Notes: generated by a model not told the origin, from the sequence alone. Numbered from the stretch's first letter, positions 8,166 to 16,678 are shown. The stretch: DNA of 24,806 nucleotides from Actinomycetes bacterium (GCA_023392475.1 JAEVZA010000012.1:1-24806); one strand, 5' to 3'. Numbers and translations are program-made.

Positions 8166-8171
8166 ACTCTA
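8166..8171 (-). promoter_or_regulatory. possible -10 box of the tRNA pair
   Basis: TAGAGT on the minus strand, 32 nt before the 5' end of tRNA-Gln, of TANNNT form. No good -35 is seen at the expected distance (CTCAGC/TTCTCA at best). Confidence 0.35.
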
Positions 8172-8284
8172 GCCGAGCCGCGCGCCGGGCTGAGAATCCG
8201 GATCCGCTCCCCCGCCCGCCCGACTGAGACGCCTCCCGGCGTCACCGGTACCCTCGTGCCGCAGGCGGTGTGGGGAGGTCAGGG

Positions 8285-10819
8285 ATGGGGCGGGACTCGG
8301 CGACGGCACGTGCTCCTCGGCGCGCGCCCGTCGCCGTCGCGGCCGTCCTCGTCGTCACCCTCGCTGCGTGCACGGTCGCCGCGCCGCCCGGTCCGCACGG
8401 CCCAGCGCCCGGCGCCGACTGGCCCGACCCCCCGTCGCACGACCCCGCGCTGATCTCCCGGTCGATCCTCCCGCCCGGCAACGGCGGCATCTCCGGACCC
8501 ACCGCCGTCCACCTCGACGACCAGCGCCGCATGTACGACCGCCTCGACGACGCCGTCGCCGACGGCACCTTCGGCGACGGCGACCTCGGCACCTTCTACA
8601 AGGGCGCCGGCCTCGGCACCGAGGCCACCGTCCGCACCGACCGTCCGGCCCCCGGCGTCCGCATCGACTGGGACCGCTTCGGCGTCCCCCGCATCAGCGG
8701 CACCACCACCGAGCAGGTCGCGTGGGGCGCGGGGTGGGCCGTCGCCGACACCCGCCTCCTCATCGCCGAGATCGGACGCGTCCTCGGCCGCGCCGGCACG
8801 ATCGAGATGGGCGGCTCCGACGACATCGTCAAGGCGCTCCAGCACATCGGCGAGCTGCCCCGCGTCGACTACACCGACGAGGAGCTGCTCGTCGGCCTCG
8901 ACGCCACCGTGGCGGCGGCCGGCGCCGAGGGCCCGCGGATCCTGGCGGCGATCGACGGCTTCGTCGACGGGATCAACGGGTGGCTCGACACCCACACCTT
9001 CCCGCCCCAGCTCCTCGCGCTCGGCCTGCAGTGGCGGCACTGGACCCGGGCCGACGTCCTCGCGGTCGGGATCGTCGTCGACGACATCTTCGGCAGCGGA
9101 GGCGGCGACGAGGTCGGCAACGCCCGGGCGCTCCAGGACCTCGTCGCCCGCCTCGGCACCGCCGAGGGCCGGGCCACCTTCGACCGGTTCCGCGAGGCCG
9201 ACGACCCCGGCACCACGACCCACGTCGACCAGCGCTTCCCGTACCCGCTCTACGCGTCGACCGACGGCGGCATGCCCACCGGGTCGAACGCCGTGGACCC
9301 GGCGGCGGTGGCGATGCCCGATCCGGGCGCGGAGGCCGCCGCCCCGACGACGACCCCGACCATGTCCAACTACGTCGCGCTCGCCGGGAGCCGCACGCAG
9401 TCCGGGCACCCGATCCTCGTCGGCGGCCCCCAGTCCTCCTACTTCGCCCCCGAGCTCCTGCTCGAGATGGAGCTCCACGGCGGCGGCTACGACTCCCGCG
9501 GCATCACGTTCCCGGGCCTCGGCCCCTGGGTGGTGATCGGCCGCAGCCGCACCTACGCGTGGACGGCGACCGCGGGCGGCTCCGACCTCACCGACGAGCG
9601 CATCGAGCAGCTCTGCGAGCCCGACGGCAGCGCCCCGACCCGCACGAGCACGCACTACGCCTTCGACGGGCAGTGCCTGCCGATGACGCGCCCGGACGCC
9701 GACCCGATGACGGCGTGGCGCACCGTCCACGGGCCGGTGGTCGGCCGGGCGACCGTCGGCGGACGTCCCGTCGCCATCAGCCGCCAGCGCATGAGCCGCT
9801 TCCAGACCGCGCACGCCGCGCTCGCCTTCTGGTCGCTCAACCGCGGCCTCGTCCACGGGCCGCAGGACTTCGCGCCGACGATGTCCAACGTGCCGATGAG
9901 CTTCAACTGGGTCTACGTCGACGCGGAGCACGTCGCCACGTTCCACAGCGGGTGGTACCCGATCCGGGCAGAGGGCGTCGATCCCGACCTCCCCTCCTGG
10001 GGCACCGGGCAGTGGGAGTGGAAGGGCCGGCTCGACTGGCGTCGCCAACCGCAGGTGATCGACCCGGCCAAGGGCTACGCCGTGAGCTGGAACAACCACG
10101 TCGCGCCGGGGTGGCGGGAGCCCGACAACGACTGGGACTCCGGCGTCGTCCAGCGCGTCGACCTCCTCGACCGGCGGGCGTCGCAGCTGCACGACGCCAC
10201 GCCGGGCGACGTCGTCCGGGCCGTGCAGGACGCGGCGACCGTGGACGTCCGCGGGGAGCGCGTCCTGCCCGAGGTGCTGCAGGTGCTCGACGGCGCGCCG
10301 GCACCGAACGCGAAGGACGCGGCGACGAGGGACGAGCTGGCGGCGTGGGTCGCCGAGGGCGCCCACCGCCGCGACCGGAACGACGACGGCTGGTACGACG
10401 CCCACGCCGTCGCGGTGATGGACGCGCTGTGGAAGCCGCTGATCGACGCCGTGTTCCGGCCGTCGCTCGGGTCGTACCTGGACGACGAGCAGGTGCGGCG
10501 GCCGAAGTCGCTCGACAACCCGCCGTCGCAGACCGGCGGCGCGTACGCCCACGGCTGGTACGGGCTCGTCGCCTCGGACCTCGACCGCCTGCAGTCCGGC
10601 GACCCGTCCGCACCCGCCTCGTGCGGCGGCGGCGACGTGGCCGCCTGCCGGGCGAGGCTCTGGCACGCGGTCGGGGTCGCCAGGGACGCGGCCGGGCCGC
10701 TCCCCCGCCTCTCGATCTTCGAGCGCATCCGGTTCCTGCCCTACGTGTTCGACCTCGAGTCGATGCGCTGGCAGAACCGGCCGACCTTCCAGCAGGTCGT
10801 CAGCTTCGGCGACGCCTGA
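8285..10819 (+). CDS. penicillin acylase family lipoprotein (Ntn-hydrolase)
   Basis: An 844-residue precursor. The ATG at 8285 has GGAGG 6 nt upstream, better than the GTG at 8270. The signal ends in lipobox LAAC, so Cys29 would be lipidated and the enzyme held outside the membrane. The family cleaves amide bonds (penicillin G, acyl-homoserine lactones, aculeacin) after self-cleavage into alpha and beta chains. The expected beta-chain N-terminal serine is Ser361 in TMSNYVALAGSRTQSGHPIL, preceded by an Ala/Thr/Pro linker typical of a removed spacer. The oxyanion-type Asn is probably Asn541 in SFNWVYVDAEH. The alpha chain contains WGAGWAVADTRL, matching the family's early QGY-A-RL motif. The substrate cannot be read from sequence. 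The stop codon is 9 nt from the convergent stop of the YdcF-like gene; a small stem (CTGAG/CTCAG) spans both stops. Confidence 0.9.
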   Translation: MGRDSATARAPRRAPVAVAAVLVVTLAACTVAAPPGPHGPAPGADWPDPPSHDPALISRSILPPGNGGISGPTAVHLDDQRRMYDRLDDAVADGTFGDGDLGTFYKGAGLGTEATVRTDRPAPGVRIDWDRFGVPRISGTTTEQVAWGAGWAVADTRLLIAEIGRVLGRAGTIEMGGSDDIVKALQHIGELPRVDYTDEELLVGLDATVAAAGAEGPRILAAIDGFVDGINGWLDTHTFPPQLLALGLQWRHWTRADVLAVGIVVDDIFGSGGGDEVGNARALQDLVARLGTAEGRATFDRFREADDPGTTTHVDQRFPYPLYASTDGGMPTGSNAVDPAAVAMPDPGAEAAAPTTTPTMSNYVALAGSRTQSGHPILVGGPQSSYFAPELLLEMELHGGGYDSRGITFPGLGPWVVIGRSRTYAWTATAGGSDLTDERIEQLCEPDGSAPTRTSTHYAFDGQCLPMTRPDADPMTAWRTVHGPVVGRATVGGRPVAISRQRMSRFQTAHAALAFWSLNRGLVHGPQDFAPTMSNVPMSFNWVYVDAEHVATFHSGWYPIRAEGVDPDLPSWGTGQWEWKGRLDWRRQPQVIDPAKGYAVSWNNHVAPGWREPDNDWDSGVVQRVDLLDRRASQLHDATPGDVVRAVQDAATVDVRGERVLPEVLQVLDGAPAPNAKDAATRDELAAWVAEGAHRRDRNDDGWYDAHAVAVMDALWKPLIDAVFRPSLGSYLDDEQVRRPKSLDNPPSQTGGAYAHGWYGLVASDLDRLQSGDPSAPASCGGGDVAACRARLWHAVGVARDAAGPLPRLSIFERIRFLPYVFDLESMRWQNRPTFQQVVSFGDA

Positions 10820-10828
10820 GCGCGGACC

Positions 10829-11440
10829 TCAGTTGGCGACGCGCAGCATGCGCCCGTAGCCGATCACCTGGCCGACCGACACCAGCCCCGTCTCCCGGAA
10901 GAGCTCGGGGACCGTCGGCGACGCGCCCGTCGGCGACACGTGCGCGGTCATGCCGAGCTCCTTCGCGATCCCCTCGAGCCGGCGCGAGTGGTAGCTGTCG
11001 GACACCAGCGTGATCCGATCGGCGTGCAACTTGGACAGCACCCGGTCGGCGGCGACCATCGAGTCCCAGGTGCTGTTGCCGTCGTCGACGATCGTCAGGT
11101 CGTCCTTGGGCACGCCGCGCTCGGCCAGGTACCGGTAGCCGGCGAAGGCCTCGGTGAACCGGTCGCCCGGCTGCTTGGCGCCGGTGAGCACGATCCGTGG
11201 TGCGACCCCCTGGTGGTACAGGTCGAGCGCGTGGTCGAGCCGCTGGCGGAGCACCGGCGACGGCCGACCGTCGTACTGGGCGGCGCCGAGCACGACGATG
11301 GCGTCGGTGCGCGCCCGGTCGTCGGCGCGCGACGCGCTCACCACCTGCACGAACGTCACGACGAGGTAGACGAGGAGGACCGCACCCAGCACCCCGACCA
11401 GGCGCAGGGTCCACCGCACGAACCCGCGGCGCTCAGCCAC
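10829..11440 (-). CDS. YdcF/SanA-type DUF218 membrane protein
   Basis: About 203 residues. One N-terminal membrane helix (LVGVLGAVLLVYLVVTFVQVV) is followed by an extracytoplasmic DUF218 domain: TDAIVVLGAAQYDGRPSPVLRQRLDHAL, IVLTGAKQPGD, TEAFAGYRYLAERGVP, DDGNSTWDSM and VSDSYHSRRL. SanA and YdcF relatives are linked to envelope barrier function and peptidoglycan or carrier metabolism in enterobacteria; the reaction here is unknown. I prefer the GTG at 11440, whose sequence GTGGCTGA overlaps the gltX stop codon, suggesting translational coupling; a GTG at 11464 in the same frame would add 8 residues. It is the second gene of the gltX operon. Confidence 0.8.
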   Translation of the reverse strand: MAERRGFVRWTLRLVGVLGAVLLVYLVVTFVQVVSASRADDRARTDAIVVLGAAQYDGRPSPVLRQRLDHALDLYHQGVAPRIVLTGAKQPGDRFTEAFAGYRYLAERGVPKDDLTIVDDGNSTWDSMVAADRVLSKLHADRITLVSDSYHSRRLEGIAKELGMTAHVSPTGASPTVPELFRETGLVSVGQVIGYGRMLRVAN

Positions 11441-12851
11441 CGCCGCCCAGGTGGGCCCGAGCACCCCGGAGGCGCCGCAGCACCTCCTCGCGACCCAGGA
11501 TCTCCATCGACTCGAACAGCGGCGGGCCGACCGACCGTCCGGTGACGGCCACCCGGATCGGTGCCTGGAAGCGCTTCCGGCTCGCGCCGAGCTCCTCGCA
11601 CAGGGCGAAGGTGCGCTGGTGCAGCTCCGCGGCCTCCCACGGCCAGTCCGCAGCCGCGGCCACGACGGCGTCGAGCCACGCGCCCGCGTCGGGCACCATC
11701 GCCTTGTCCCACGACGCCTGGTCGACCTCCGGGTCCTCGAGGAAGAGGAAGTCGACGTAGCCGGGCACCTCGCCGAGCGTCTCCACCCGGGTCTGCACCT
11801 CGCCGGCGATGCGGCCGAACGTGCCCTCGTGGAACCGGTCGGCCCACGGCTCCGCGTCGAAGTACGGACGGGCCCGCGCCGCGAAGTGGGCGGAGCCGAG
11901 CGCGCGGATGTGCTCGGCGTTCACGAACCGCAGCTTCTTGACGTCGAAGAACGCGGACGAGTCGTTCACGTCCTCGATGCGGAACTCCGGGGGGAGCTCC
12001 GCCAGCGGGTCGAGGCGCACCTCGGTGCCGTCGGGCAGGCCCCACCCGAGGAGCGCCAGGTAGTTGACCATCGCCTCGGGGAGGTAGCCGCGGTCGCGGT
12101 AGTCGAGCAGCGACACGTCGTCGCGCCGCTTCGACAGCTTCTTCCGCCGCTCGTTCACGATGAGCGGCATGTGGGCGAAGCTGGTCGGCCCGCCGCCACC
12201 GAGCGCCTCGCGGAGCAGCAGCTGCTTCGGCGTGACGTTGATGAGGTCCTCGCCCCGGATCACGTGGGTGACGCCCATGTCCGCGTCGTCGACGGCGTTG
12301 GCCACGAAGAAGGTCGGCGACCCGTCGGCGCGGCGCAGCACGAAGTCCTCGATGTTGTCGTTCTCGAACGTGATCTCGCCGCGGATCAGGTCGGTCCAGG
12401 ACGTCGAGCCCTCGGACGGGGTGCGGAACCGGACGGCGCGCCCGTCACCGGGGCCGAGGTCGCGGTCGCGATCGGCGGGGTCGTACGCCCGGCCGCCGAA
12501 CTGCGCGCGATCGGCCTCCGGCACCGGGTCCGACCAGTAGGCGGCGCCCGACCCGAGGAGCCGGTCGACCGCGGCTTGGTGCGGCTCGTTGCGGGTCGAC
12601 TGGAGCACCGGGTCCTCGTCCCAGTCGAGCCCCATCCACTCGAGCGCCTCGAAGATGACGTCGATCAGCTCCTGCTTCGAGCGCTCGAGATCGGTGTCCT
12701 CGACGCGGAGCAGGAAGCTCCCGCCGAGGTGCCGGGCGGTGAGCCAGTTGAAGAGCGCGGCGCGGGCGCTGCCCAGGTGGAGGTAGCCCGTCGGGGCCGG
12801 GGCGAAGCGCACGCGGACCGGGCCCGGGACGTCGATGTCGTCGGGGGTCAC
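11433..12851 (-). CDS. gltX: glutamyl-tRNA synthetase
   Basis: A class I aminoacyl-tRNA synthetase of about 472 residues, the usual GluRS length. It attaches glutamate to tRNA-Glu and, in bacteria lacking GlnRS, also to tRNA-Gln. The HIGH-type site is in RFAPAPTGYLHLGSARAALFNWL (His25 region) and the KMSKS-type loop is KKLSKR near residue 240. RVEDTDLERS, WTDLIRGEITFEN and HVIRGEDLINVTPKQLLL are standard GluRS blocks, and the C-terminal half is the alpha-helical anticodon-binding domain. I chose GTG at 12851 rather than TTG at 12860, because a TAGCGT box ends at 12860, exactly 8 nt before the GTG, and no Shine-Dalgarno exists: a leaderless start. The tRNA-Glu and tRNA-Gln genes lie 3.3 kb away. 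Co-transcribed with the YdcF-like gene. Confidence 0.95.
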   Translation of the reverse strand: MTPDDIDVPGPVRVRFAPAPTGYLHLGSARAALFNWLTARHLGGSFLLRVEDTDLERSKQELIDVIFEALEWMGLDWDEDPVLQSTRNEPHQAAVDRLLGSGAAYWSDPVPEADRAQFGGRAYDPADRDRDLGPGDGRAVRFRTPSEGSTSWTDLIRGEITFENDNIEDFVLRRADGSPTFFVANAVDDADMGVTHVIRGEDLINVTPKQLLLREALGGGGPTSFAHMPLIVNERRKKLSKRRDDVSLLDYRDRGYLPEAMVNYLALLGWGLPDGTEVRLDPLAELPPEFRIEDVNDSSAFFDVKKLRFVNAEHIRALGSAHFAARARPYFDAEPWADRFHEGTFGRIAGEVQTRVETLGEVPGYVDFLFLEDPEVDQASWDKAMVPDAGAWLDAVVAAAADWPWEAAELHQRTFALCEELGASRKRFQAPIRVAVTGRSVGPPLFESMEILGREEVLRRLRGARAHLGGGG

Positions 12852-12859
12852 GATGGGCA

Positions 12860-12865
12860 ACGCTA
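12860..12865 (-). promoter_or_regulatory. -10 box for leaderless gltX
   Basis: TAGCGT on the minus strand, 8 nt before the GTG start at 12851. It argues against the TTG at 12860, which would lie inside the box. Confidence 0.4.
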
Positions 12866-12897
12866 CCGGGCGCGCCGGTCGGGCCCGGGCCCCCTCC

Positions 12898-12903
12898 TAC
12901 GAT
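12898..12903 (+). promoter_or_regulatory. -10 box for leaderless L,D-transpeptidase gene
   Basis: TACGAT, then 8 nt, then the ATG at 12912; no ribosome site. It faces the gltX promoter inside a 60-bp divergent region. Confidence 0.45.
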
Positions 12904-12911
12904 GGGCGGCG

Positions 12912-13877
12912 ATGGACGACGACCAGATGCCGGCCGGGCCGCCGGAGTGGCCGCCACCCGAGGACGGAGAGGCAGGAGCGGAGGCAGAGGCCCCGCCGTC
13001 GCGCATGTCCCGGGGCCGGATCGCGGTGCTCGCGGCATCGGTGCTGGTGGCGATCGGCATCGTGGCGTTCCTCGCGCTGCGGAGCGATCCGTCGGCCACC
13101 ACCACGACCACGACCACCACGTCGACCACGACGACGATCGAGCGGTGGCCGGCCCAGGAGGCCCGCATCGCCACCGCGACGGTCCCCAAGCTGCTCGTGT
13201 ACTCGTCGCCGCCGCCCGAGTGGACGTCCGCCGAGCCGATCGCCGTCTGGGAGAGCGAGCCGCCGCCCGCCAGCCAGCCGACGATGCCCCCGCGGGCACC
13301 GCTCCCCCGCCTCGACTTCCCCATCCAGGGCCGGTACAAGGACGCGGCCGGCTGGACCTTCTCGAACCCGACGTCGTTCGGTGACCCGTTCGTGATGATG
13401 GTCGTGGAGCAGCGCGGCGAGTGGATCAAGGTCCAGATCCCGGTGCGCCCGAACGGGACCGAGGGCTACGTCCGTGCAGCCGACGTCGAGGTGACCACCA
13501 CCCCGTACCGCCTCGAGCTCGAGCTGGGGCAGCACCGCCTCCGCCTGTTCAAGGGCGACGACGTGGTGATGGAGACGGAGGTCGTCATCGGCACGCCGGA
13601 CACGAAGACGCCGACCGGCCGCTTCTACGTGACGGACAAGGTGGAGCAGTCGAACCCCGCCGGTGCCTACGGGCCGCTCGCCCTCCCGCTCAGCGCCTAC
13701 AGCGAGCAGCTCGACGAGTTCGACAACGGCGTGCCCGTGATCGCCATGCACGGCACCAACAAGCCGGAGCTGATCGGACAGGACGTCTCGAACGGCTGCA
13801 TCCGGATGCCGAACGACAAGATCACGCAGCTCGGGAGCACGATCCCGGCCGGCACCCCGATCGACATCGTCGAGTAG
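12912..13877 (+). CDS. L,D-transpeptidase (YkuD domain), membrane-anchored
   Basis: A 321-residue cell-wall enzyme that would make 3-3 crosslinks or attach substrates to peptidoglycan outside the membrane. Order: acidic Pro/Glu-rich cytoplasmic tail (1-32), one membrane helix (about 37-56), a Thr tract (63-75, coded by repeated ACC/ACG), a Pro-rich linker, a small SH3b-like region (about 150-190, GEWIKVQIP...GTEGYVRAADV), then the YkuD domain (about 194-321). The catalytic signature is complete: His280 in MHGTN and Cys296 in SNGCIRMPN, with the substrate-loop motif TPTGRFYV upstream. Start chosen at the ATG at 12912 with a TACGAT box before it. It is convergent with the 175-residue unknown gene, the two stop codons being 12 nt apart. 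Confidence 0.93.
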   Translation: MDDDQMPAGPPEWPPPEDGEAGAEAEAPPSRMSRGRIAVLAASVLVAIGIVAFLALRSDPSATTTTTTTTSTTTTIERWPAQEARIATATVPKLLVYSSPPPEWTSAEPIAVWESEPPPASQPTMPPRAPLPRLDFPIQGRYKDAAGWTFSNPTSFGDPFVMMVVEQRGEWIKVQIPVRPNGTEGYVRAADVEVTTTPYRLELELGQHRLRLFKGDDVVMETEVVIGTPDTKTPTGRFYVTDKVEQSNPAGAYGPLALPLSAYSEQLDEFDNGVPVIAMHGTNKPELIGQDVSNGCIRMPNDKITQLGSTIPAGTPIDIVE

Positions 13878-13898
13878 GCGCCGGCGCGGTCAGGCGCC
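13877..13898. terminator. small inverted repeat between converging genes
   Basis: GGCGCC at 13877-13882 and again at 13893-13898 form a 6-bp stem with a 10-nt loop, spanning the stop codons of both converging genes. No T-run; weak. Confidence 0.25.
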
Positions 13899-14417
13899 GA
13901 GGTCGAGGCAGCTGCGCCAGTCGGAGTCGAACCGCCGCTGGATCTCGGTGTGCGGAAGGCGCAGCAGCGCGTCGGGCGCTGCGTCGGCGATCCGGCGGAG
14001 GGCGTCGTAGTGGTGCACGAGGTGGACCTCGTCGAACCACGGGCCACGGATGTCGACGAGCTCCTTCGGCGGGGCGGCGTCGAGGAAGCCCCAGATCGTC
14101 AGGCCGACCGTGACGTCGTGCACGACGGGCGCACGGCCGAACAACCCGGAGCGCTTCATGGCGATCGCGGTCGCGCCGGCGAGCGCGTCCGCCTCCGACT
14201 CGCCCTCCTGGAGCCGCACCCGACCCTCGAAGGCGGCGACGAGCTTCAGCGCGTAGCCCTGGTCGGGCCCGGGCGTGCCCAGGCGCTCGCCCTCGGGCTG
14301 GCGGCCCTCGATCTCGCCGGGCCGGTCGGCCGTCCACGACGTCGGCCGCCGGGGCGGCGACGAGTACGAGCGGACCAACTGGGTGGGCTTGGTGGGGACG
14401 TGCTCCGGAGCGGCCAT
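13890..14417 (-). CDS. conserved-looking 175-residue protein of unknown function
   Basis: I do not recognise a named domain. The protein starts MAAPEHVPTKPTQLVRSYSSPPRR and has a Pro/Gly-rich basic N-terminal third (RPGEIEGRQPEGERLGTPGPDQGYALKL) followed by a helical, His/Asp-rich part (VHDVTVGLTIWGFLDAAPPKELVDIRG, EVHLVHHYDALRRIADAAPDALL). No signal peptide or membrane helix is seen, so it is probably cytoplasmic. From the codon pattern and the well-formed protein it is a real gene; I have the impression that similar proteins occur in other Acidimicrobiia but cannot verify this. A TACGGT box lies 9 nt before the ATG, with no Shine-Dalgarno. It follows the S53 protease gene by 47 nt on the same strand and might be co-transcribed. 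Confidence 0.75.
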   Translation of the reverse strand: MAAPEHVPTKPTQLVRSYSSPPRRPTSWTADRPGEIEGRQPEGERLGTPGPDQGYALKLVAAFEGRVRLQEGESEADALAGATAIAMKRSGLFGRAPVVHDVTVGLTIWGFLDAAPPKELVDIRGPWFDEVHLVHHYDALRRIADAAPDALLRLPHTEIQRRFDSDWRSCLDLGA

Positions 14418-14464
14418 GACGTGGCCACCGTACCCCGGGCCCACCGCCGTCCGGGAACCCGGGG

Positions 14465-16678
14465 TCAGCCCGTGAAGGCCAGCGGAACTCCCTGCAGCGG
14501 AGCCGGCGCCGCCGTCACGACGGCGCTCCCGGTCGTGGTCCCCGTCCGCCCGAGCGTGGTGCTCACCTCCACCCGCACGGCCACCGCACCGGCGACCGTC
14601 GCCGCCACCGAGTAGGTGGGCGCCGTGGTCGTGGCGTCCACGGTCCCGTCGGCGCCCACGTCCCAGGCGTAGGAGCGCACCGACCCTGCGGGAACGGCCG
14701 CGTCCGCGGTGAACGTGACCTCCCCGCCGACCGTCGCCGGCGGCGCGCTGACCCGCAGCGCCGGGTTCGCCAGCGCGACGGCCATCTCGACGCCTCGCGG
14801 CGATCCCCACCCGGTCGCGAGGTCGAAGCCGGTCGTCGCCGAGCAGCACCCGACGGAGAAGAGGTCGTTGCCGCTGAGCGTGATGTCCCGCAGCGACGGG
14901 GACCCGCTGCGACCGAGCTCGTAGAGGATCGGGTTCAGGAACCCGGGGTCGGGCTGGCCCCGGTCGCGGGCGAGCTGCGTCCAGAGGAGGGTCGCACCCG
15001 CGAGCAGCGGCGTGGCCGCGCTCGTCCCGCCGATCGCCGACCACGTCCCGGGATCGGGTGTGGGCGCCGGCGACGCCGACGGTCCGAGGATCGCGTAGCC
15101 GGGCAGGCTGTCGGCGAACGCGGACACGTCGGGGACGACGCGGGCGGAGCCGGCCGGGACGCCGGGACCCTCCTGGTACCAGGGCCGGCCGACGAGGGTG
15201 CTGGCGCCGCCGCCGCCCCCGTACGGGACGTCCGCGACGAGGTGGTACGCCTCGTCGTTCCAGGTGCCCGTGGACACGATGTCGTTGTCGGGGTCGAGCG
15301 TCAGGTTCGTGCCGCCGACCGCCGTCAGCCACGCGGACGTCGACGGGTAGGACGTCGAGCGCTGCGTGACCGCCGGATCGTTCGACGGGAGGTTGTGCTC
15401 GCACCCCGACGAGCCGCTGTCGCCGGACGCCGCGAGGTACGAGACGCCGGCCGCGGCGCCGGTGGCGAGCACGTCCTCCATGACCGCGACCGCTGCGGTG
15501 CGGCCCTGCCAGAACAGCGGCGACACCTCGCAGAGGGCGAAGCTCGCCGACACCACGTCGGGGGCCTGCCCGCCGGTCTGCGACTCGTCGAGCGGCGAGT
15601 CGAACATGGTGACCATGCCGGCGGCGAGGTCGTCGATGTCGGGCGTGAGCGACGTGTCGACCATGAACACGTCGAAGCGGTCGACCTTCGGAGCGACGGC
15701 GCTCATCACGCTGAGGTCGAGGATCGTCTCGCCGGCTTCCGACTGCCCGGGCGTCCCGAGGACGTGCGGCGTCACGGGAGTCGCGTCGTCGAGCCCGAAG
15801 CAGTGGCGGTAGCCGTCGAGCCAGGCCGCGTCGTAGGTCGAGTCGTCGACGATCGCCACCCGCGTCCCCTCGCCCCGGACGCCGAGGTCGTGCAGGTCGT
15901 CGAGCCCGTAGGCGTGGAGGACCTGGTTCGGGGCCATGCCGAACCGGTCCCCCGAGTCGGTGATCGACGTGCCGGCGGCGCAGCCCTCCGGCGTGCCGGT
16001 GAGCGTCGCCGTGCCGCCGCCGCCGGTGAGCGCGCCGCCCGCCGACGCCGACGCGTCCTGGGGCGAGTCCGTCGGCGGGGGCAGCGGGCCGAGCTCGTCG
16101 AGGACGCCGGCGCCGTCGACGCTGACGACCGCGCTCCGGAGCTCGGCGGGCAGGGTCGGCTGGGTGGTCGGGAACAGGAAGTCGGCCCCGTCGTAGAAGT
16201 TGCCCGGCGGGTACGAGAACAGCCGCCAGTCCGCCGAGAACACGGTCTCGATCGTCGACACGGGCAGCTGCACGTTGGCGTAGGTCCCGGTCACGTCGAC
16301 GGTGGCGGTGATCCCGAGCCCGGCGAAGTAGTCGACCACCGTGGCCTTCGTGGCCGCGGACGCACCGAAGCGCGCGGCCAGCTCCGGCACGCGGAGGTAG
16401 CGGCCGTACGACGACGAGGACGGGTCGCTGACCGAGCGGGCGAACGCGGTGAGGCCGGCCCGGTCCCGGTGCAGCCCGAGGAGGAACGTCACCTCGGTGG
16501 TGGGGTCGGCATCGCCGACGTCGACCATCGACGACGTGTCCAGGTCGCCCCAGTCGACGGAGGAGGTCGCGGCACCGGCCGGCACCGGAACGGGTGCGAC
16601 CGTGAGGAGGACGGCGATCAGGGCGACGGCGGCGAGCGCCGTGGCGGCGCGCCGCGCCTGGGTCGTGACGGGGACCAT
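14465..16678 (-). CDS. secreted S53 family (sedolisin/kumamolisin) serine-carboxyl peptidase with PKD domain
   Basis: A 737-residue secreted pro-protease. The signal peptide covers about residues 1-37 (…VPVPAGAA). A pro-kumamolisin activation domain follows (about 55-190). The catalytic domain carries the S53 acid triad: Glu317 and Asp321 in GETILDLS and Ser553 in GGTSAATP; Asp420 in ASGDSGSSGC is the oxyanion Asp. The calcium-site region reads DITLSGNDLF...TTGFDLATGWGSP. A PKD-like beta domain (about 645-725, VGGEVTFTADA...YAWDVGADG) is at the C-terminus. The protein ends in LAFTG and the stop codon, without a membrane anchor. Sedolisins are acid-active endopeptidases of the subtilisin fold. 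The ATG at 16678 has GGGAGGG immediately upstream, with rather short spacing. The 47-nt gap to the next gene allows an operon. Confidence 0.93.
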   Translation of the reverse strand: MVPVTTQARRAATALAAVALIAVLLTVAPVPVPAGAATSSVDWGDLDTSSMVDVGDADPTTEVTFLLGLHRDRAGLTAFARSVSDPSSSSYGRYLRVPELAARFGASAATKATVVDYFAGLGITATVDVTGTYANVQLPVSTIETVFSADWRLFSYPPGNFYDGADFLFPTTQPTLPAELRSAVVSVDGAGVLDELGPLPPPTDSPQDASASAGGALTGGGGTATLTGTPEGCAAGTSITDSGDRFGMAPNQVLHAYGLDDLHDLGVRGEGTRVAIVDDSTYDAAWLDGYRHCFGLDDATPVTPHVLGTPGQSEAGETILDLSVMSAVAPKVDRFDVFMVDTSLTPDIDDLAAGMVTMFDSPLDESQTGGQAPDVVSASFALCEVSPLFWQGRTAAVAVMEDVLATGAAAGVSYLAASGDSGSSGCEHNLPSNDPAVTQRSTSYPSTSAWLTAVGGTNLTLDPDNDIVSTGTWNDEAYHLVADVPYGGGGGASTLVGRPWYQEGPGVPAGSARVVPDVSAFADSLPGYAILGPSASPAPTPDPGTWSAIGGTSAATPLLAGATLLWTQLARDRGQPDPGFLNPILYELGRSGSPSLRDITLSGNDLFSVGCCSATTGFDLATGWGSPRGVEMAVALANPALRVSAPPATVGGEVTFTADAAVPAGSVRSYAWDVGADGTVDATTTAPTYSVAATVAGAVAVRVEVSTTLGRTGTTTGSAVVTAAPAPLQGVPLAFTG

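Noticed and set aside
8242..8592. Minus-strand frame opposite the start of the penicillin acylase
   Set aside because: Overlaps a well-supported lipoprotein signal and ribosome site on the plus strand; no domain.
10816..10832. CTGAG/CTCAG stem across the stop codons of the acylase and YdcF-like genes
   Set aside because: Only 5 bp and built from the stop codons themselves; too weak to list as a terminator.
13096..13140. ACC/ACG triplet tract resembling a microsatellite
   Set aside because: It codes the Thr-rich linker after the membrane helix of the L,D-transpeptidase, a common extracytoplasmic spacer; not an independent repeat.
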